From the NCBI GenBank assembly GCA_949299115.1, contig CASFZH010000017.1, forward strand, positions 1 to 39,065: 39,065 nt of DNA, read 5' to 3'. Each line of letters opens with the position of its first letter. The stretch's first letter is position 1. A program made the position numbers and the translations under genes. The stretch comes from an uncultured Helicobacter sp. Its GTDB lineage: Bacteria; Campylobacterota; Campylobacteria; Campylobacterales; Helicobacteraceae. Of the stretch, positions 26,744 through 35,152 are shown piece after piece. The notes beneath the pieces are model-generated. The model was not told the origin of the DNA, ran no database searches, and saw nothing but the letters and a program-made list of their open reading frames with translations.

Positions 26744-27163
26744 GCTACCTCCAATCTAAGATAATGCAATTATCGTAGTAACTAAATGGATAATATCGTA
26801 TCTGCACAATAATCTAATGTATAGAATATATGAAATGTACTATTTAAAAAGTATAATTGAGATTTGATATATAGAGATTCTATACATACCTATCAGAATA
26901 ACACACAAGGATACATTCTATCTATTGACTATGAATTAAGAATCTACAAATTTTACAAGCCGCTGTGTCTATACTATTAGAGCCTTATTGATTTAATGAT
27001 AGAAGGCTAAGATTCTGAACAACAAAAGCTCAAAGGATTATGTATTATTGAATTCTTATGCTTTTTTAATTCTTATAATAATCATTGGCTTTTGTGGATT
27101 AAGAAGAAAATAACTTGATATAATCTTGTATACACTTAAGTAAATAATATATTTATTGCTTTT
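26744..27163. other. 0.4 kb intergenic, no gene seen
   Basis: Between convergent ybeY and hisH. Very A/T rich. It contains three AGATTCT/AGAATCT heptamers and no open frame of gene quality. It ends at the hairpin 27164-27198. Confidence 0.5.
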
Positions 27164-27198
27164 GATTCTGCTAGAATTGATTGAATCCTAGCAGAATC
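27164..27198 (+). terminator. Hairpin between convergent ybeY and hisH
   Basis: GATTCTGCTAG (27164-27174) and CTAGCAGAATC (27188-27198) form a perfect 11-bp stem with a 13-nt loop. On the plus strand TTATTT follows. It may act as terminator for both converging transcripts. The arms themselves contain the GATTC/GAATC core that is abundant in this window. Confidence 0.5.
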
Positions 27199-27249
27199 TT
27201 ATTTAACCTTCATGCAATAGATAAAGACTGTTGGTAAATCAAAATGACA

Positions 27250-27957
27250 TTAGAGATTGATAAAGTTTTGCATGATTTGAAAGCCAACATTATGACTTCG
27301 CTCTGGGTGTGCTTGTATGCCCAATATATTATCCTTGCAAACGATACTAGGAAAGGATACTCCATATTCGCATGTAGCCAAAATGTTACGCTCATCACAT
27401 ACAGCATGATAACTATGTACGAAATATAAAAAAAAATCATCACTAATATTGGTAAAAAGGGAATGTGTGCATCTTTTAAAATTTTTATTCCACCCAATAT
27501 GTGGTATTTTTAAATGATTAGAATATTGCTTATCAGATGTTGTTCTGTATCTATATTGATTGGTTTGTATCTCTGGAAAATTTTGGTCATTTGTATTATG
27601 AGATTTTGCAGCATATTCTTCCCCGAATCTGACAATATTGCCATGTATCAGCCCCAATCCTTTATGGATACCAAATTCATGACTTATTTCAAAAAGAAGC
27701 TGCATACCAAGACAAATACCCAATACATAGCGACCACTGCTTGCAAAATCATGAATAGCCACATCAAGATTTTTTGCCTTAAGGTTTTCAATCGCACTAC
27801 CAAATGCTCCCACACCCGGCAATAGCAATTTATCGCATTGCTGTATTTCATCTGCTTGAGAAACTCTAAGAATCACAGAATGCTGTGTTATATATGTTAA
27901 ACACCGTATTACGTTTGTTATATTGCCAACACCATAATCAACAACACCAATTTTCAA
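27250..27957 (-). CDS. hisH: HisH-type glutamine amidotransferase
   Basis: HisH releases ammonia from glutamine for HisF in imidazole-glycerol-phosphate synthesis (histidine pathway). The class I glutaminase triad is complete: Cys82 in GICLGMQ, His217 and Glu219 in QAHPERS. The N-terminus MKIGVVDYGVGNITNV and YFVHSYH (179-184) are typical of HisH. The 235-residue length exceeds the usual 200 because of a polar insertion at about 113-148. No other his gene is in the window. HisH/HisF pairs also serve in amidation of surface sugars in Campylobacterota, so a glycan role is an alternative. The ATG is 2 bp after the stop of the upstream Dsb-like gene, whose end carries its GAGGA. Confidence 0.88.
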   Translation of the reverse strand: MKIGVVDYGVGNITNVIRCLTYITQHSVILRVSQADEIQQCDKLLLPGVGAFGSAIENLKAKNLDVAIHDFASSGRYVLGICLGMQLLFEISHEFGIHKGLGLIHGNIVRFGEEYAAKSHNTNDQNFPEIQTNQYRYRTTSDKQYSNHLKIPHIGWNKNFKRCTHSLFTNISDDFFLYFVHSYHAVCDERNILATCEYGVSFPSIVCKDNILGIQAHPERSHNVGFQIMQNFINL

Positions 27958-27959
27958 TG

Positions 27960-28679
27960 TTATCTATCCTCTTCAATAATATATGGCGTACCCTCTACTT
28001 TTCCTTCACCTATCAATGCACGGGTAACTTCTTGCACTTCTTTTGTATCAAAATTCTTTGCTTTATAATCTTTATTGTAGATTTTTTTGAGCATAGCAAT
28101 TTTTTCAGAATCTGTTTTTAACTGTTTTGCTGAATGATAAATTTCGGCTGCTTTTTTTGCTGCTTCTTCACCCATCATGCCAACTGGTATCATTTTCACA
28201 TCACCTTCTTCTAACCTTTTTTCAATATTATTCAATTCAACTTGACAATGAGGACATAATGGATCTGAAATAATATAAAACACTTTTTTATGATTCTTTC
28301 CCTTTAATTCAATGATATAGTCTTTTGGTAAAGACGCAATCGCAGCTTTTACTGCACTCTGTGTTTTAAAGGTCATATTAAAGTTATTTACAGAAGCTAT
28401 TTCATTAATAATAGTAGTTCTATCTTTTTCACTTGAGGTAAAAAATGTGCTTAATGGAATAATAATAGTTTCTTGCTTATTGGTGATTACGGATACCTTA
28501 AAGCCACTTGCCTCATCTTTAAGCACCACAAACTTAAGATTTGGGTCTTGAGATAGCGTCTGTTCTTTTATCATGCTTATTTTCTGTCCTGTTTGTGTAG
28601 CAATTAAATCAACTAATTTGTTAGCATAAACAACATTACACAATATGCTAAATAATAAAATTTTAGAAATATTTTTCAT
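27960..28679 (-). CDS. Periplasmic DsbC/DsbG-like thiol-disulfide oxidoreductase
   Basis: A 239-residue secreted thioredoxin-fold protein. The signal peptide is KNISKILLFSILCNVVYA, cleaved before NKLVDL. Residues about 20-115 form an N-terminal region that could be the dimerisation domain seen in DsbC and DsbG. The catalytic domain has DPLCPHCQVE (Cys142, Cys145) and the cis-Pro loop VEGTPYII (Pro232). H. pylori HP0231 is a dimeric Dsb protein with the same CPHC site, a possible relative. It could act as an oxidase or an isomerase for disulfides in periplasmic and outer-membrane proteins. AGGAG lies 5 nt before the ATG. The hisH gene follows after 2 bp. Confidence 0.85.
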   Translation of the reverse strand: MKNISKILLFSILCNVVYANKLVDLIATQTGQKISMIKEQTLSQDPNLKFVVLKDEASGFKVSVITNKQETIIIPLSTFFTSSEKDRTTIINEIASVNNFNMTFKTQSAVKAAIASLPKDYIIELKGKNHKKVFYIISDPLCPHCQVELNNIEKRLEEGDVKMIPVGMMGEEAAKKAAEIYHSAKQLKTDSEKIAMLKKIYNKDYKAKNFDTKEVQEVTRALIGEGKVEGTPYIIEEDR

Positions 28680-28715
28680 AACAACTCCTATTGCAATAAA
28701 ATCGATTCAAGCGAA

Positions 28716-28721
28716 ATTCTA
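28716..28721 (-). promoter_or_regulatory. Extended -10 promoter of the Dsb-hisH operon
   Basis: The minus strand reads TGCTAGAAT (TGn plus TAGAAT), 37 bp before the ATG at 28679. Confidence 0.45.
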
Positions 28722-28847
28722 GCATGTGAAAAATAATGTATATTATGTTGTTTGACATTTTCACAGAATCTTTATGGGATTTTTCACAATCTCTTGCATA
28801 CAATTCTACTCATACACTAGTTACTATACTTGAAGTACAGTAATTAT

Positions 28848-29930
28848 TTAGAGACGTTTACTAAAATGCTGCATACCAAATTCCTTACCCATTGATATTT
28901 GTGAATCTATTTGATTAAGCTTATCCTCTCTAATAAGAGTACGCACAGCAGAATTTGCTACTAAAACTTCAAAATCTGCCATTAACCCATCTTTTGTTGC
29001 ATCAAGTCTTTGTGTAATGATGCCTTGCAGACAATCTGCAAGATTGCTATGAGCATTTGTGTCTTGTTTGCACATGGCTAATATGCGGGAGATAGCATGA
29101 GAACAACTATTAGCATGAAAACTTGAAAACACTAAATGTCCGCTTAAAGCATGACTGATTGCATGTCTTAAGACATTGGAATCTAATATTTCACCTATTA
29201 ATATAACATCTGGGTCTTGACGTAAACTCGCATTTAAGGCTGCTTCAAAACTCATTGAATCTTTCCCAATTTCACGTTGTGTAATAAGACACTGAATTGG
29301 TGTATGCTCATATTCAATTGGATCTTCTATTGTAAGAATGTGTTTGTTACAATGTGTATTAATGTGATGCAGCATTGCTGCTAACGTGGAGCTTTTACCT
29401 GCACCAGTAGCACCGCAAACAAGAATTAAACCATGTGGTTGCATGCTCAGTTTTTCTAAAACTTGTGGTGTTTGCAACGTGTGAAATGTTGGAATCTGCG
29501 TTTTTAAAATTCTTAATGCAAAACAATGTTGTCTATTTACTCTAAATGCACTAATGCGACATTTAATTGTGCCAATTTTTGTCGTTATACTTGTTTCATC
29601 AAGAGCATTTGCAATATCAAGACCGTTTGTCGCCCGAGCCATAAACAGAGAACGCAATTCGTATTTTATTGCATCAATGTCTAGGGAGATAGAATCTTGA
29701 TAAGGAAAATCATCTTGCGATATATTCTGCGATGAATTGGCAATATCTTGCAAATTTTTATAACTTGGGAGAATTCGTTCCGTGTTTGATACTGATGAGA
29801 GACTTTTTTGCATAGCCTGAAATGATTGGTAGGTGTAAATTTCCTTATTGATTCTAAAATATACAGTATCATTAATATGAATATCGCTTACATTATGTTG
29901 TGCTGCTTCTTGTAAAATTACCTCAATCAT
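28848..29930 (-). CDS. PilT-like type IV pilus/secretion ATPase
   Basis: A 360-residue cytoplasmic secretion ATPase. It has Walker A GATGAGKSS (173-181), Asp box LTIEDPIEY (199-207), Walker B DVILIGEI (241-248), and His box GHLVFSSFHANS (264-275). Near the C-terminus AVRTLIRE (328-335), followed by DSQISMGKEFGMQ, matches the AIRNLIRE motif that marks PilT retraction ATPases and is absent from GspE assembly ATPases. The PilT consensus GExRD is GEILD here, so the conserved Arg is missing. Residues about 36-90 are a polar insertion. The ATG overlaps the stop of the upstream gene (ATGA), and with the pseudopilin-like gene this forms one operon. The role could be pilus or pseudopilus dynamics in DNA uptake or secretion. 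Confidence 0.88.
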   Translation of the reverse strand: MIEVILQEAAQHNVSDIHINDTVYFRINKEIYTYQSFQAMQKSLSSVSNTERILPSYKNLQDIANSSQNISQDDFPYQDSISLDIDAIKYELRSLFMARATNGLDIANALDETSITTKIGTIKCRISAFRVNRQHCFALRILKTQIPTFHTLQTPQVLEKLSMQPHGLILVCGATGAGKSSTLAAMLHHINTHCNKHILTIEDPIEYEHTPIQCLITQREIGKDSMSFEAALNASLRQDPDVILIGEILDSNVLRHAISHALSGHLVFSSFHANSCSHAISRILAMCKQDTNAHSNLADCLQGIITQRLDATKDGLMADFEVLVANSAVRTLIREDKLNQIDSQISMGKEFGMQHFSKRL

Positions 29931-30436
29931 TTTGTATATCCTTTTAAAACATAGCGTCTTGCATATTGCAATGGATGTGTGCTAAGAAGAGTTTGTGAAT
30001 AAATAGAAATATCCAATAATAGCACTTTTTGCTGATAATTCGGATGTGTATTATCATGGATTTTCTCTTGTGTTATGTGATATTGCCCATGAAAATAGGG
30101 GTCAAATTGCACCCTATCTTGCTCACACAGAGACAAATTATGATTTTTTAAACATTGTATCACAATATCTTTAAGACTTTTTGCATAAAGTTGTGATTGT
30201 TTTTGAAAATAAAGTCCTAAAGTTATTTCTTTTTTTATTGCAACAAAACGTACAGTATGCAATGCAACAAGGCTAATGCTAAGTGATAAAAGCATGGCAT
30301 AAAGGCTTACAAAGGCTTTATGTAGATAGGATTTCTTAGCATTAGATAATCTAGATTTAGAATATGTATACCATTGTTTGCATAAGATATGGGTATCACA
30401 TTCTTTATATATATGATTATAGAAAGAGATTTGCAT
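29927..30436 (-). CDS. Single-span membrane protein of the PilT operon
   Basis: An unrecognised protein of 169 residues from ATG 30436 (AAGAG 5 nt upstream). A GTG at 30484 would add 16 residues but lacks a ribosome binding site. A basic cytoplasmic N-terminus of about 52 residues (SKSRLSNAKKSYLHK) leads to one hydrophobic helix (FVSLYAMLLSLSISLVALHT), then a periplasmic part of about 95 residues with two cysteines (VIQCLKNHNLSLCEQD) and LLLDISIYSQTLL. There is no prepilin motif. The layout, an N-terminal anchor with a small periplasmic domain between pseudopilin and ATPase genes, suggests an assembly or minor-pilin-like component comparable in position to PilN/PilO or GspL/M proteins. The 4-bp overlap with the ATPase gene implies translational coupling. 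Confidence 0.65.
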   Translation of the reverse strand: MQISFYNHIYKECDTHILCKQWYTYSKSRLSNAKKSYLHKAFVSLYAMLLSLSISLVALHTVRFVAIKKEITLGLYFQKQSQLYAKSLKDIVIQCLKNHNLSLCEQDRVQFDPYFHGQYHITQEKIHDNTHPNYQQKVLLLDISIYSQTLLSTHPLQYARRYVLKGYTK

Positions 30437-30500
30437 AGCAACTCTTACATGATTGCTATGTTTAGCAAAGGTGATACTATGCACAAATAATTTGCAGTTG

Positions 30501-31025
30501 TCATAATTGGATTTCGCTCTCTTCTAAGATAACAAAATCCTGCACACATGTATCAGCACAAAGGTTGTATTCTAAAATAGAAGTAGTTGTATTGCTGGTT
30601 TGAAACATCTGTATTTGAGTATCAAATAAATGCACATTCTCTAACAATAGAGATTGATTCAAATAGAGATTTCCATTATGTAGCTCTAAGCTAAATGTGT
30701 CAGTTTGTAAAGAAAAATCCATATAATTTTGATTCTTTTGTGCATTGTGAAAGAGATTATTATATCCTTCCCATTGGATTTTATTATGAAAAATTTGTAT
30801 GGTATCTGGTTTACTGAGGGCTAAGTATTTATTAATAAAAAGTTGTGTTTCAAAAAGACTTGTATGTTTTACCAAGAATTTTTGCAAACTTGTGTCTTGT
30901 TGTCGCAATGAAGTTATACTTTTCATGGCACTTATTCCCAATATCCCCATAATGACAAATGCAATGAGAATCTCTAAAAGACTAAGAGTTGATGAATAAT
31001 TAATATCCGATGTACAATCATACAT
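30501..31025 (-). CDS. Pseudopilin-like protein with atypical cleavage site
   Basis: A 174-residue protein. Residues 13-32 (TLSLLEILIAFVIMGILGIS) look like a type IV prepilin N-terminus: a hydrophobic helix with Glu at the +5 position (LSLLE), after a short 13-residue leader. The residue at -1 is Thr, not the Gly that prepilin peptidases need almost always. The remainder (polar, with QLFINKYLALSKPDTIQIFH, SLELHNGNLYLNQSLLL and CADTCVQDFV near the C-terminus) could be a small pilin head with a disulfide between the two cysteines. The ATG 31025 has AAGG 9 nt upstream. It is first in the operon with the single-span protein and PilT-like ATPase. Confidence 0.75.
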   Translation of the reverse strand: MYDCTSDINYSSTLSLLEILIAFVIMGILGISAMKSITSLRQQDTSLQKFLVKHTSLFETQLFINKYLALSKPDTIQIFHNKIQWEGYNNLFHNAQKNQNYMDFSLQTDTFSLELHNGNLYLNQSLLLENVHLFDTQIQMFQTSNTTTSILEYNLCADTCVQDFVILEESEIQL

Positions 31026-31781
31026 GCCAAAACCTTAATATCTGCCTCTACATAATAGAATCTTCAAAAATCTTTTTGTATATTACTGCACTCTTGTATT
31101 ATACTACAACATTACAATATATCCTTGTTTGTTCATCAAGTACCATAATAGCTATGACATTATTATACCTTATGATTTCCTCACTCAAGAGAAGATGTAT
31201 TGCATTGAGGCAATGTTAGCTTATTCACAAGACTATCGAGTTTATAAAATTAAGATTTGTTTTATTAGATATATTGAATGTACATTCTAAAAGGGCAATG
31301 GTTTATATTATATGGATTCTGTTTGCTAAATCTTTAATATTAAATTATTTATTTGCATATCTCTATCATTATAGCTTCTCATTTGTATTGCATTAATTTT
31401 TCAAAATTCGTTATACATGTGTTTGCATTCAAGATTGTGTAAGTTATTGGAATACAATATTGACAATGAACTTATTTATGACATTTTTATTATTATTTTC
31501 ACGCCTTTGAACACTCTTTGTTATACTGTAATTTTCTAGTCTCAATTCTTATAAATCAAATTTACAAATTTTATGGTTATTGTTATGACTTACTTTTATC
31601 TTTCTTAGACTGTTGATAATAGAGGTTTTAGCAGATTCCCAGTGTTATTGCAATGGCTCAATCTTGCTATATTGTGCTATTGACAAAATATTCTTGTAGT
31701 CTTAGAGCAATTTTTTGTGTGTAGTGATTTGATACAATGTGAAATCATATTATAAATATTGTGAATTTCTATTTTATAATT
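31026..31781. other. 0.75 kb intergenic, no gene seen
   Basis: Between the pseudopilin-like gene and cysS. No open frame of gene quality on either strand. It contains the probable promoter of the PilT operon (31099-31104) and otherwise A/T-rich sequence without clear hairpins. Confidence 0.5.
31099..31104 (-). promoter_or_regulatory. -10 element of the pseudopilin-PilT operon
   Basis: The minus strand reads GTAGTATAATAC. TATAAT lies about 74 bp upstream of the ATG at 31025. Confidence 0.45.
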
Positions 31782-33248
31782 TTACACTTTTTCCCATTCT
31801 GTAACATTATTAGCTTTATCCATAAGAACAATACCTTCTTTCTCCAAATCATTTCGAATTTTATCTGCTTTTGCAAAATCTTTATTTTTCTTAGCTTCTA
31901 ATCTTGCAGCAATTAAACTTTCTATACGCTCTTTATGGCTACTATCCACACCTAATTGGAAATATTCTATATAGCTCAAAGCCCCTAAGCCTAAAATAGA
32001 ATCAACAAGCTCTAGGTTTGCTTTTGCTACTGTTTTATAGGCTTTATCTTTTGGATTAGAATCTAAATAATCATTTGTTTGTTTGATACATTCTTCGATA
32101 ACACTTAATGCTAAAGAGATATTTAAATCATCATACAATGATTCAAAAAGAGCCTTTTTGAAATCATCATTAACTTGTCCTAAGAGTGATTGCATATATT
32201 CATCATGTTTAGACGAATCGTGGTATTGACTGCGTATATTGGTGCTAGGCTGAAAATCCAAGCGTTTTTTAAGGCGATATATTTTATCAAGCCTTTTTTT
32301 TGATTGCAATAAATCTTCTTCATTAAAATGTAACGGACTGCGATAATGAGTGCTTAATAGATAATTACGTAAAATCTCACCATGATACACCTTTAATGCG
32401 TCTTTGACAAAAAAACTATTGCCTAAACTTTTACTCATTTTTTCACCATTAATAGTAACAAAACCATTATGCATCCAATATTTCGCCAATTCTTTTCCTC
32501 TTAAACATCGTGTTTGTGATGCCTCATTCTCATGATGAGGAAAAAATAAGTCTTGTCCTCCAGCATGAATATCTATACAAAATTCTTTGTCATGATAAGA
32601 TAAAACAGAATCTATCATAGCAGAACATTCGATATGCCAACCGGGTCTGCCCTTGCCAAGTATGCTATCATAGCCTACATCATTTTCTCCCTTATAGGCT
32701 TTCCATAATACGAAATCTCGTGGATCTTTCTTACCTTCTTCAACCTCTACTCTATGTATAGAATCAGCATCATCAAGATGTCCGCTTAGTGTGCCATATT
32801 GTGAATCTTTTGCCACCTCAAGACAAATATCGCCATTAGGCAATGCGTAAGCGATGTTTTTATCAAGTAATTTTTGAATAAAATGGCAAATAGAATCTAA
32901 AAATTGTGTTGCTCTTGGTTCTAAACTTGCACGTCTCACATTTAGAGATTCCATATCTTCCAAATATCTTGTGATGTACCGTTGTGCTAATACATCAAGG
33001 GGCATATTGCTTTGTTGAGATTTATGAATCAGCTTATCATCAATGTCTGTGAAATTTTTTGCAATAAGTACTCTATATCCACAAGCTTCTAAGAATCTAG
33101 CCAATATATCAAAACTTATGGCACTTCTCGCATGTCCTAAATGTGCATCATCATATACCGTTGGACCACAAATATACATACGAATTTCATTAGAATTTAT
33201 CGGTGTAAGCAAAACTTTTTCTCTTAATCTTGAGTCATAAATTCTCAT
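31782..33248 (-). CDS. cysS: Cysteinyl-tRNA synthetase
   Basis: CysRS charges tRNA-Cys in the cytoplasm (class Ia, monomer). In the 488-residue protein HLGH (36-39, HIGH box) and KMSKS (270-274) form the ATP site. The zinc ligands are Cys27 (MYICGPTVYDD), Cys208 (WHIECSAM), His238 and Glu242 (FFPHHENE). Residues about 320-460 are the anticodon-binding helices, ending in DFAKADKIRNDLEKEGIVLMD. Residues about 334-352 hold a small polar insertion (QPSTNIRSQYHDSS). AAGGA lies 7 nt before the ATG. murJ lies 74 bp upstream on the same strand; cysS has its own -10. Confidence 0.98.
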   Translation of the reverse strand: MRIYDSRLREKVLLTPINSNEIRMYICGPTVYDDAHLGHARSAISFDILARFLEACGYRVLIAKNFTDIDDKLIHKSQQSNMPLDVLAQRYITRYLEDMESLNVRRASLEPRATQFLDSICHFIQKLLDKNIAYALPNGDICLEVAKDSQYGTLSGHLDDADSIHRVEVEEGKKDPRDFVLWKAYKGENDVGYDSILGKGRPGWHIECSAMIDSVLSYHDKEFCIDIHAGGQDLFFPHHENEASQTRCLRGKELAKYWMHNGFVTINGEKMSKSLGNSFFVKDALKVYHGEILRNYLLSTHYRSPLHFNEEDLLQSKKRLDKIYRLKKRLDFQPSTNIRSQYHDSSKHDEYMQSLLGQVNDDFKKALFESLYDDLNISLALSVIEECIKQTNDYLDSNPKDKAYKTVAKANLELVDSILGLGALSYIEYFQLGVDSSHKERIESLIAARLEAKKNKDFAKADKIRNDLEKEGIVLMDKANNVTEWEKV

Positions 33249-33273
33249 TGATTTTTCCTTCCTAGAATTTCAT

Positions 33274-33279
33274 ATTATA
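33274..33279 (-). promoter_or_regulatory. -10 element of cysS
   Basis: The minus strand reads TTTATAATATG in the 74-bp gap after murJ. TATAAT is 26 bp before the ATG. Confidence 0.45.
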
Positions 33280-33322
33280 AATATATCATATCTTATTTTG
33301 CAATGTAATATATTGATATTTT

Positions 33323-35059
33323 TTATGTAATAGAGAAATAATGCCTAAAAACCTTGAGTATTAAAAACTCTGCTGACAATAAAACAAGGAGCAAAAAAGC
33401 ATATCTTTTGTGCTGAATTATAGCTAAAAAATTATGAATCCCAAATTCCTTGATATTAAAAATTAATAGAATAACTCCGCCAAAACTACCTATCAATGCT
33501 AATAGACAATAACGCAATTCCCACACAACTCCATTTGTAATGGCAAAATAACGTATACAAAAAATAAAAATAGCAGCTAAAAATGTACTTGTAGCTAATG
33601 CTATAAGAGCAATCTTAGCCGCCTTTGCCTGTTTCTTTTTAGAATACAACCACAAAGAAAAGACACGGCTTAATCCAAATGGTAAAAGTCCTAACATATA
33701 GCCAATAAATGCAAGAGATACAGCTATAGTATCATCGCGGGTAAAATTTTTACGTTCAAAAAGTAGCCAAATAATCTCATTACTCAACATGATTCCACCA
33801 AGTGTACAAATAGCAAGAGAGATACATAAAAACCAAAAAGCATTTTTGAGATGCTTTAGAGCATTATCATCATTTTTTTGTGTAATAGCTTTTGCAATTG
33901 TCGGGAATAATGCACTAGAAAGTGCGATAGCAAAGAGGGCTAGTGGTAGTTGAAAAACACGATTAGCGAAATTTAAGGTACTAATCCCACCATCTGAATA
34001 TGGTAAAAGTGTTACAAGGCTTGAATCTATTATAGCAATAATTTGTGCACTTGATGCTCCAAGCATAGCTGGGAAAAAGGCTTTAAAAAAAATCTTAATA
34101 TCATGCAAAAGTCGCAAAATAGCATATTTTGCATGTAAATATTTTCTATACATCTTACATAATTTTTGTTGATTCAAAGGTTGTAAGGTTGTGTATTGCG
34201 TGGAATCTTGTGTATCAAAAGTCAAAAAATGAATTGATATGCAAGGCATTGGCAAATGAATAAAGAAAAAAGGTATGACCATAAAATTAATTCGTATAGC
34301 AACATGTTTTTTCCATTGTCGTATACGTCTATATCCAATGTATTGCAAACGCCATATTTGTGAAGTGTAAAGCGGATAAAAATGAATGAGAATCTGACAT
34401 ACACCACCCAATAAAACCGCATAACTTATAGCATATACCGCATCGAATAAATCTTTATTTGTGAGTGTCTCACAAAATTGATATGGAATCATTGCACATA
34501 TCATGGCGATATTAAGTAATGCTGTATTATAAGCATTGACCCAAAAAATATTCTTATATTGTAAGAGTGTGCTAAGATATGTTACAATAAAAATTAGCAA
34601 AAGATACCAAAAATGGATTCTAACAAGCGGTATAGCAAGCTCCACCCTCTCTCTATCATAGCCCAATGCAAGAAGCTGCGTAACAAACGGCGTACACCAC
34701 ATAATCATAGCGCTAAGCAATACAATAAAAAGAACAAATATCCAAAAAATACTCACACTAAAAGCTCCCTTATTTTTTGCACTAAGAAAAAATGGCAAAA
34801 AACTTTGGACAAAAGCTCCCTCACTCACAATACGTCGAAACATATTTGGGAATTTAAAAGCAATAAAAAATATGTCGCTATAAATACTTGTAGCAAGAAG
34901 GGCTGCCTGCATAGCATCACGCAAGAATCCAAATATCCGAGAACATAAAATTCCAAAGGCATTGGTAAAGAAAAATTGGATAATCTTGTGTTTTTTCTTT
35001 GATGATTTTTTGTGATGCATATTTGCAATATCAGTAGTTTGCAAATCTTTTTGAGACAT
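33323..35059 (-). CDS. murJ: Lipid II flippase MurJ (MviN)
   Basis: MurJ moves lipid II from the cytoplasmic to the periplasmic face of the inner membrane for peptidoglycan synthesis. The 578-residue, about 14-helix MOP-superfamily protein has the family's N-terminal segments SRIFGFLRDAMQAALLA (Arg41, Arg47) and FRRIVSEGAFVQSFLPFF. The second lobe carries SSAQIIAIIDSSLVTLL and ALSSALFPTIAKA. Usual length is about 460-520. The excess lies at about residues 250-318, where the inter-lobe linker is enlarged by a polar, Cys/His-containing insertion (LTFDTQDSTQYTTLQPLNQQ). AAAGAG lies 6 nt before the ATG. murJ-cysS order is shared with H. pylori; the FapA gene is divergent, 93 bp away. Confidence 0.95.
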   Translation of the reverse strand: MSQKDLQTTDIANMHHKKSSKKKHKIIQFFFTNAFGILCSRIFGFLRDAMQAALLATSIYSDIFFIAFKFPNMFRRIVSEGAFVQSFLPFFLSAKNKGAFSVSIFWIFVLFIVLLSAMIMWCTPFVTQLLALGYDRERVELAIPLVRIHFWYLLLIFIVTYLSTLLQYKNIFWVNAYNTALLNIAMICAMIPYQFCETLTNKDLFDAVYAISYAVLLGGVCQILIHFYPLYTSQIWRLQYIGYRRIRQWKKHVAIRINFMVIPFFFIHLPMPCISIHFLTFDTQDSTQYTTLQPLNQQKLCKMYRKYLHAKYAILRLLHDIKIFFKAFFPAMLGASSAQIIAIIDSSLVTLLPYSDGGISTLNFANRVFQLPLALFAIALSSALFPTIAKAITQKNDDNALKHLKNAFWFLCISLAICTLGGIMLSNEIIWLLFERKNFTRDDTIAVSLAFIGYMLGLLPFGLSRVFSLWLYSKKKQAKAAKIALIALATSTFLAAIFIFCIRYFAITNGVVWELRYCLLALIGSFGGVILLIFNIKEFGIHNFLAIIQHKRYAFLLLVLLSAEFLILKVFRHYFSIT

Positions 35060-35152
35060 TTAATACTCTTTAAATCAAAAATATAGTAAAATATTCTTTT
35101 GTAGTTAACATAGATAATTGTAACAAACAAATCTTGATTTAAGGGTATGGTC

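Noticed and set aside
31010..31219. Plus-strand frame overlapping the pseudopilin start
   Set aside because: No ribosome binding site; it overlaps the start and promoter of the pseudopilin operon on the other strand.
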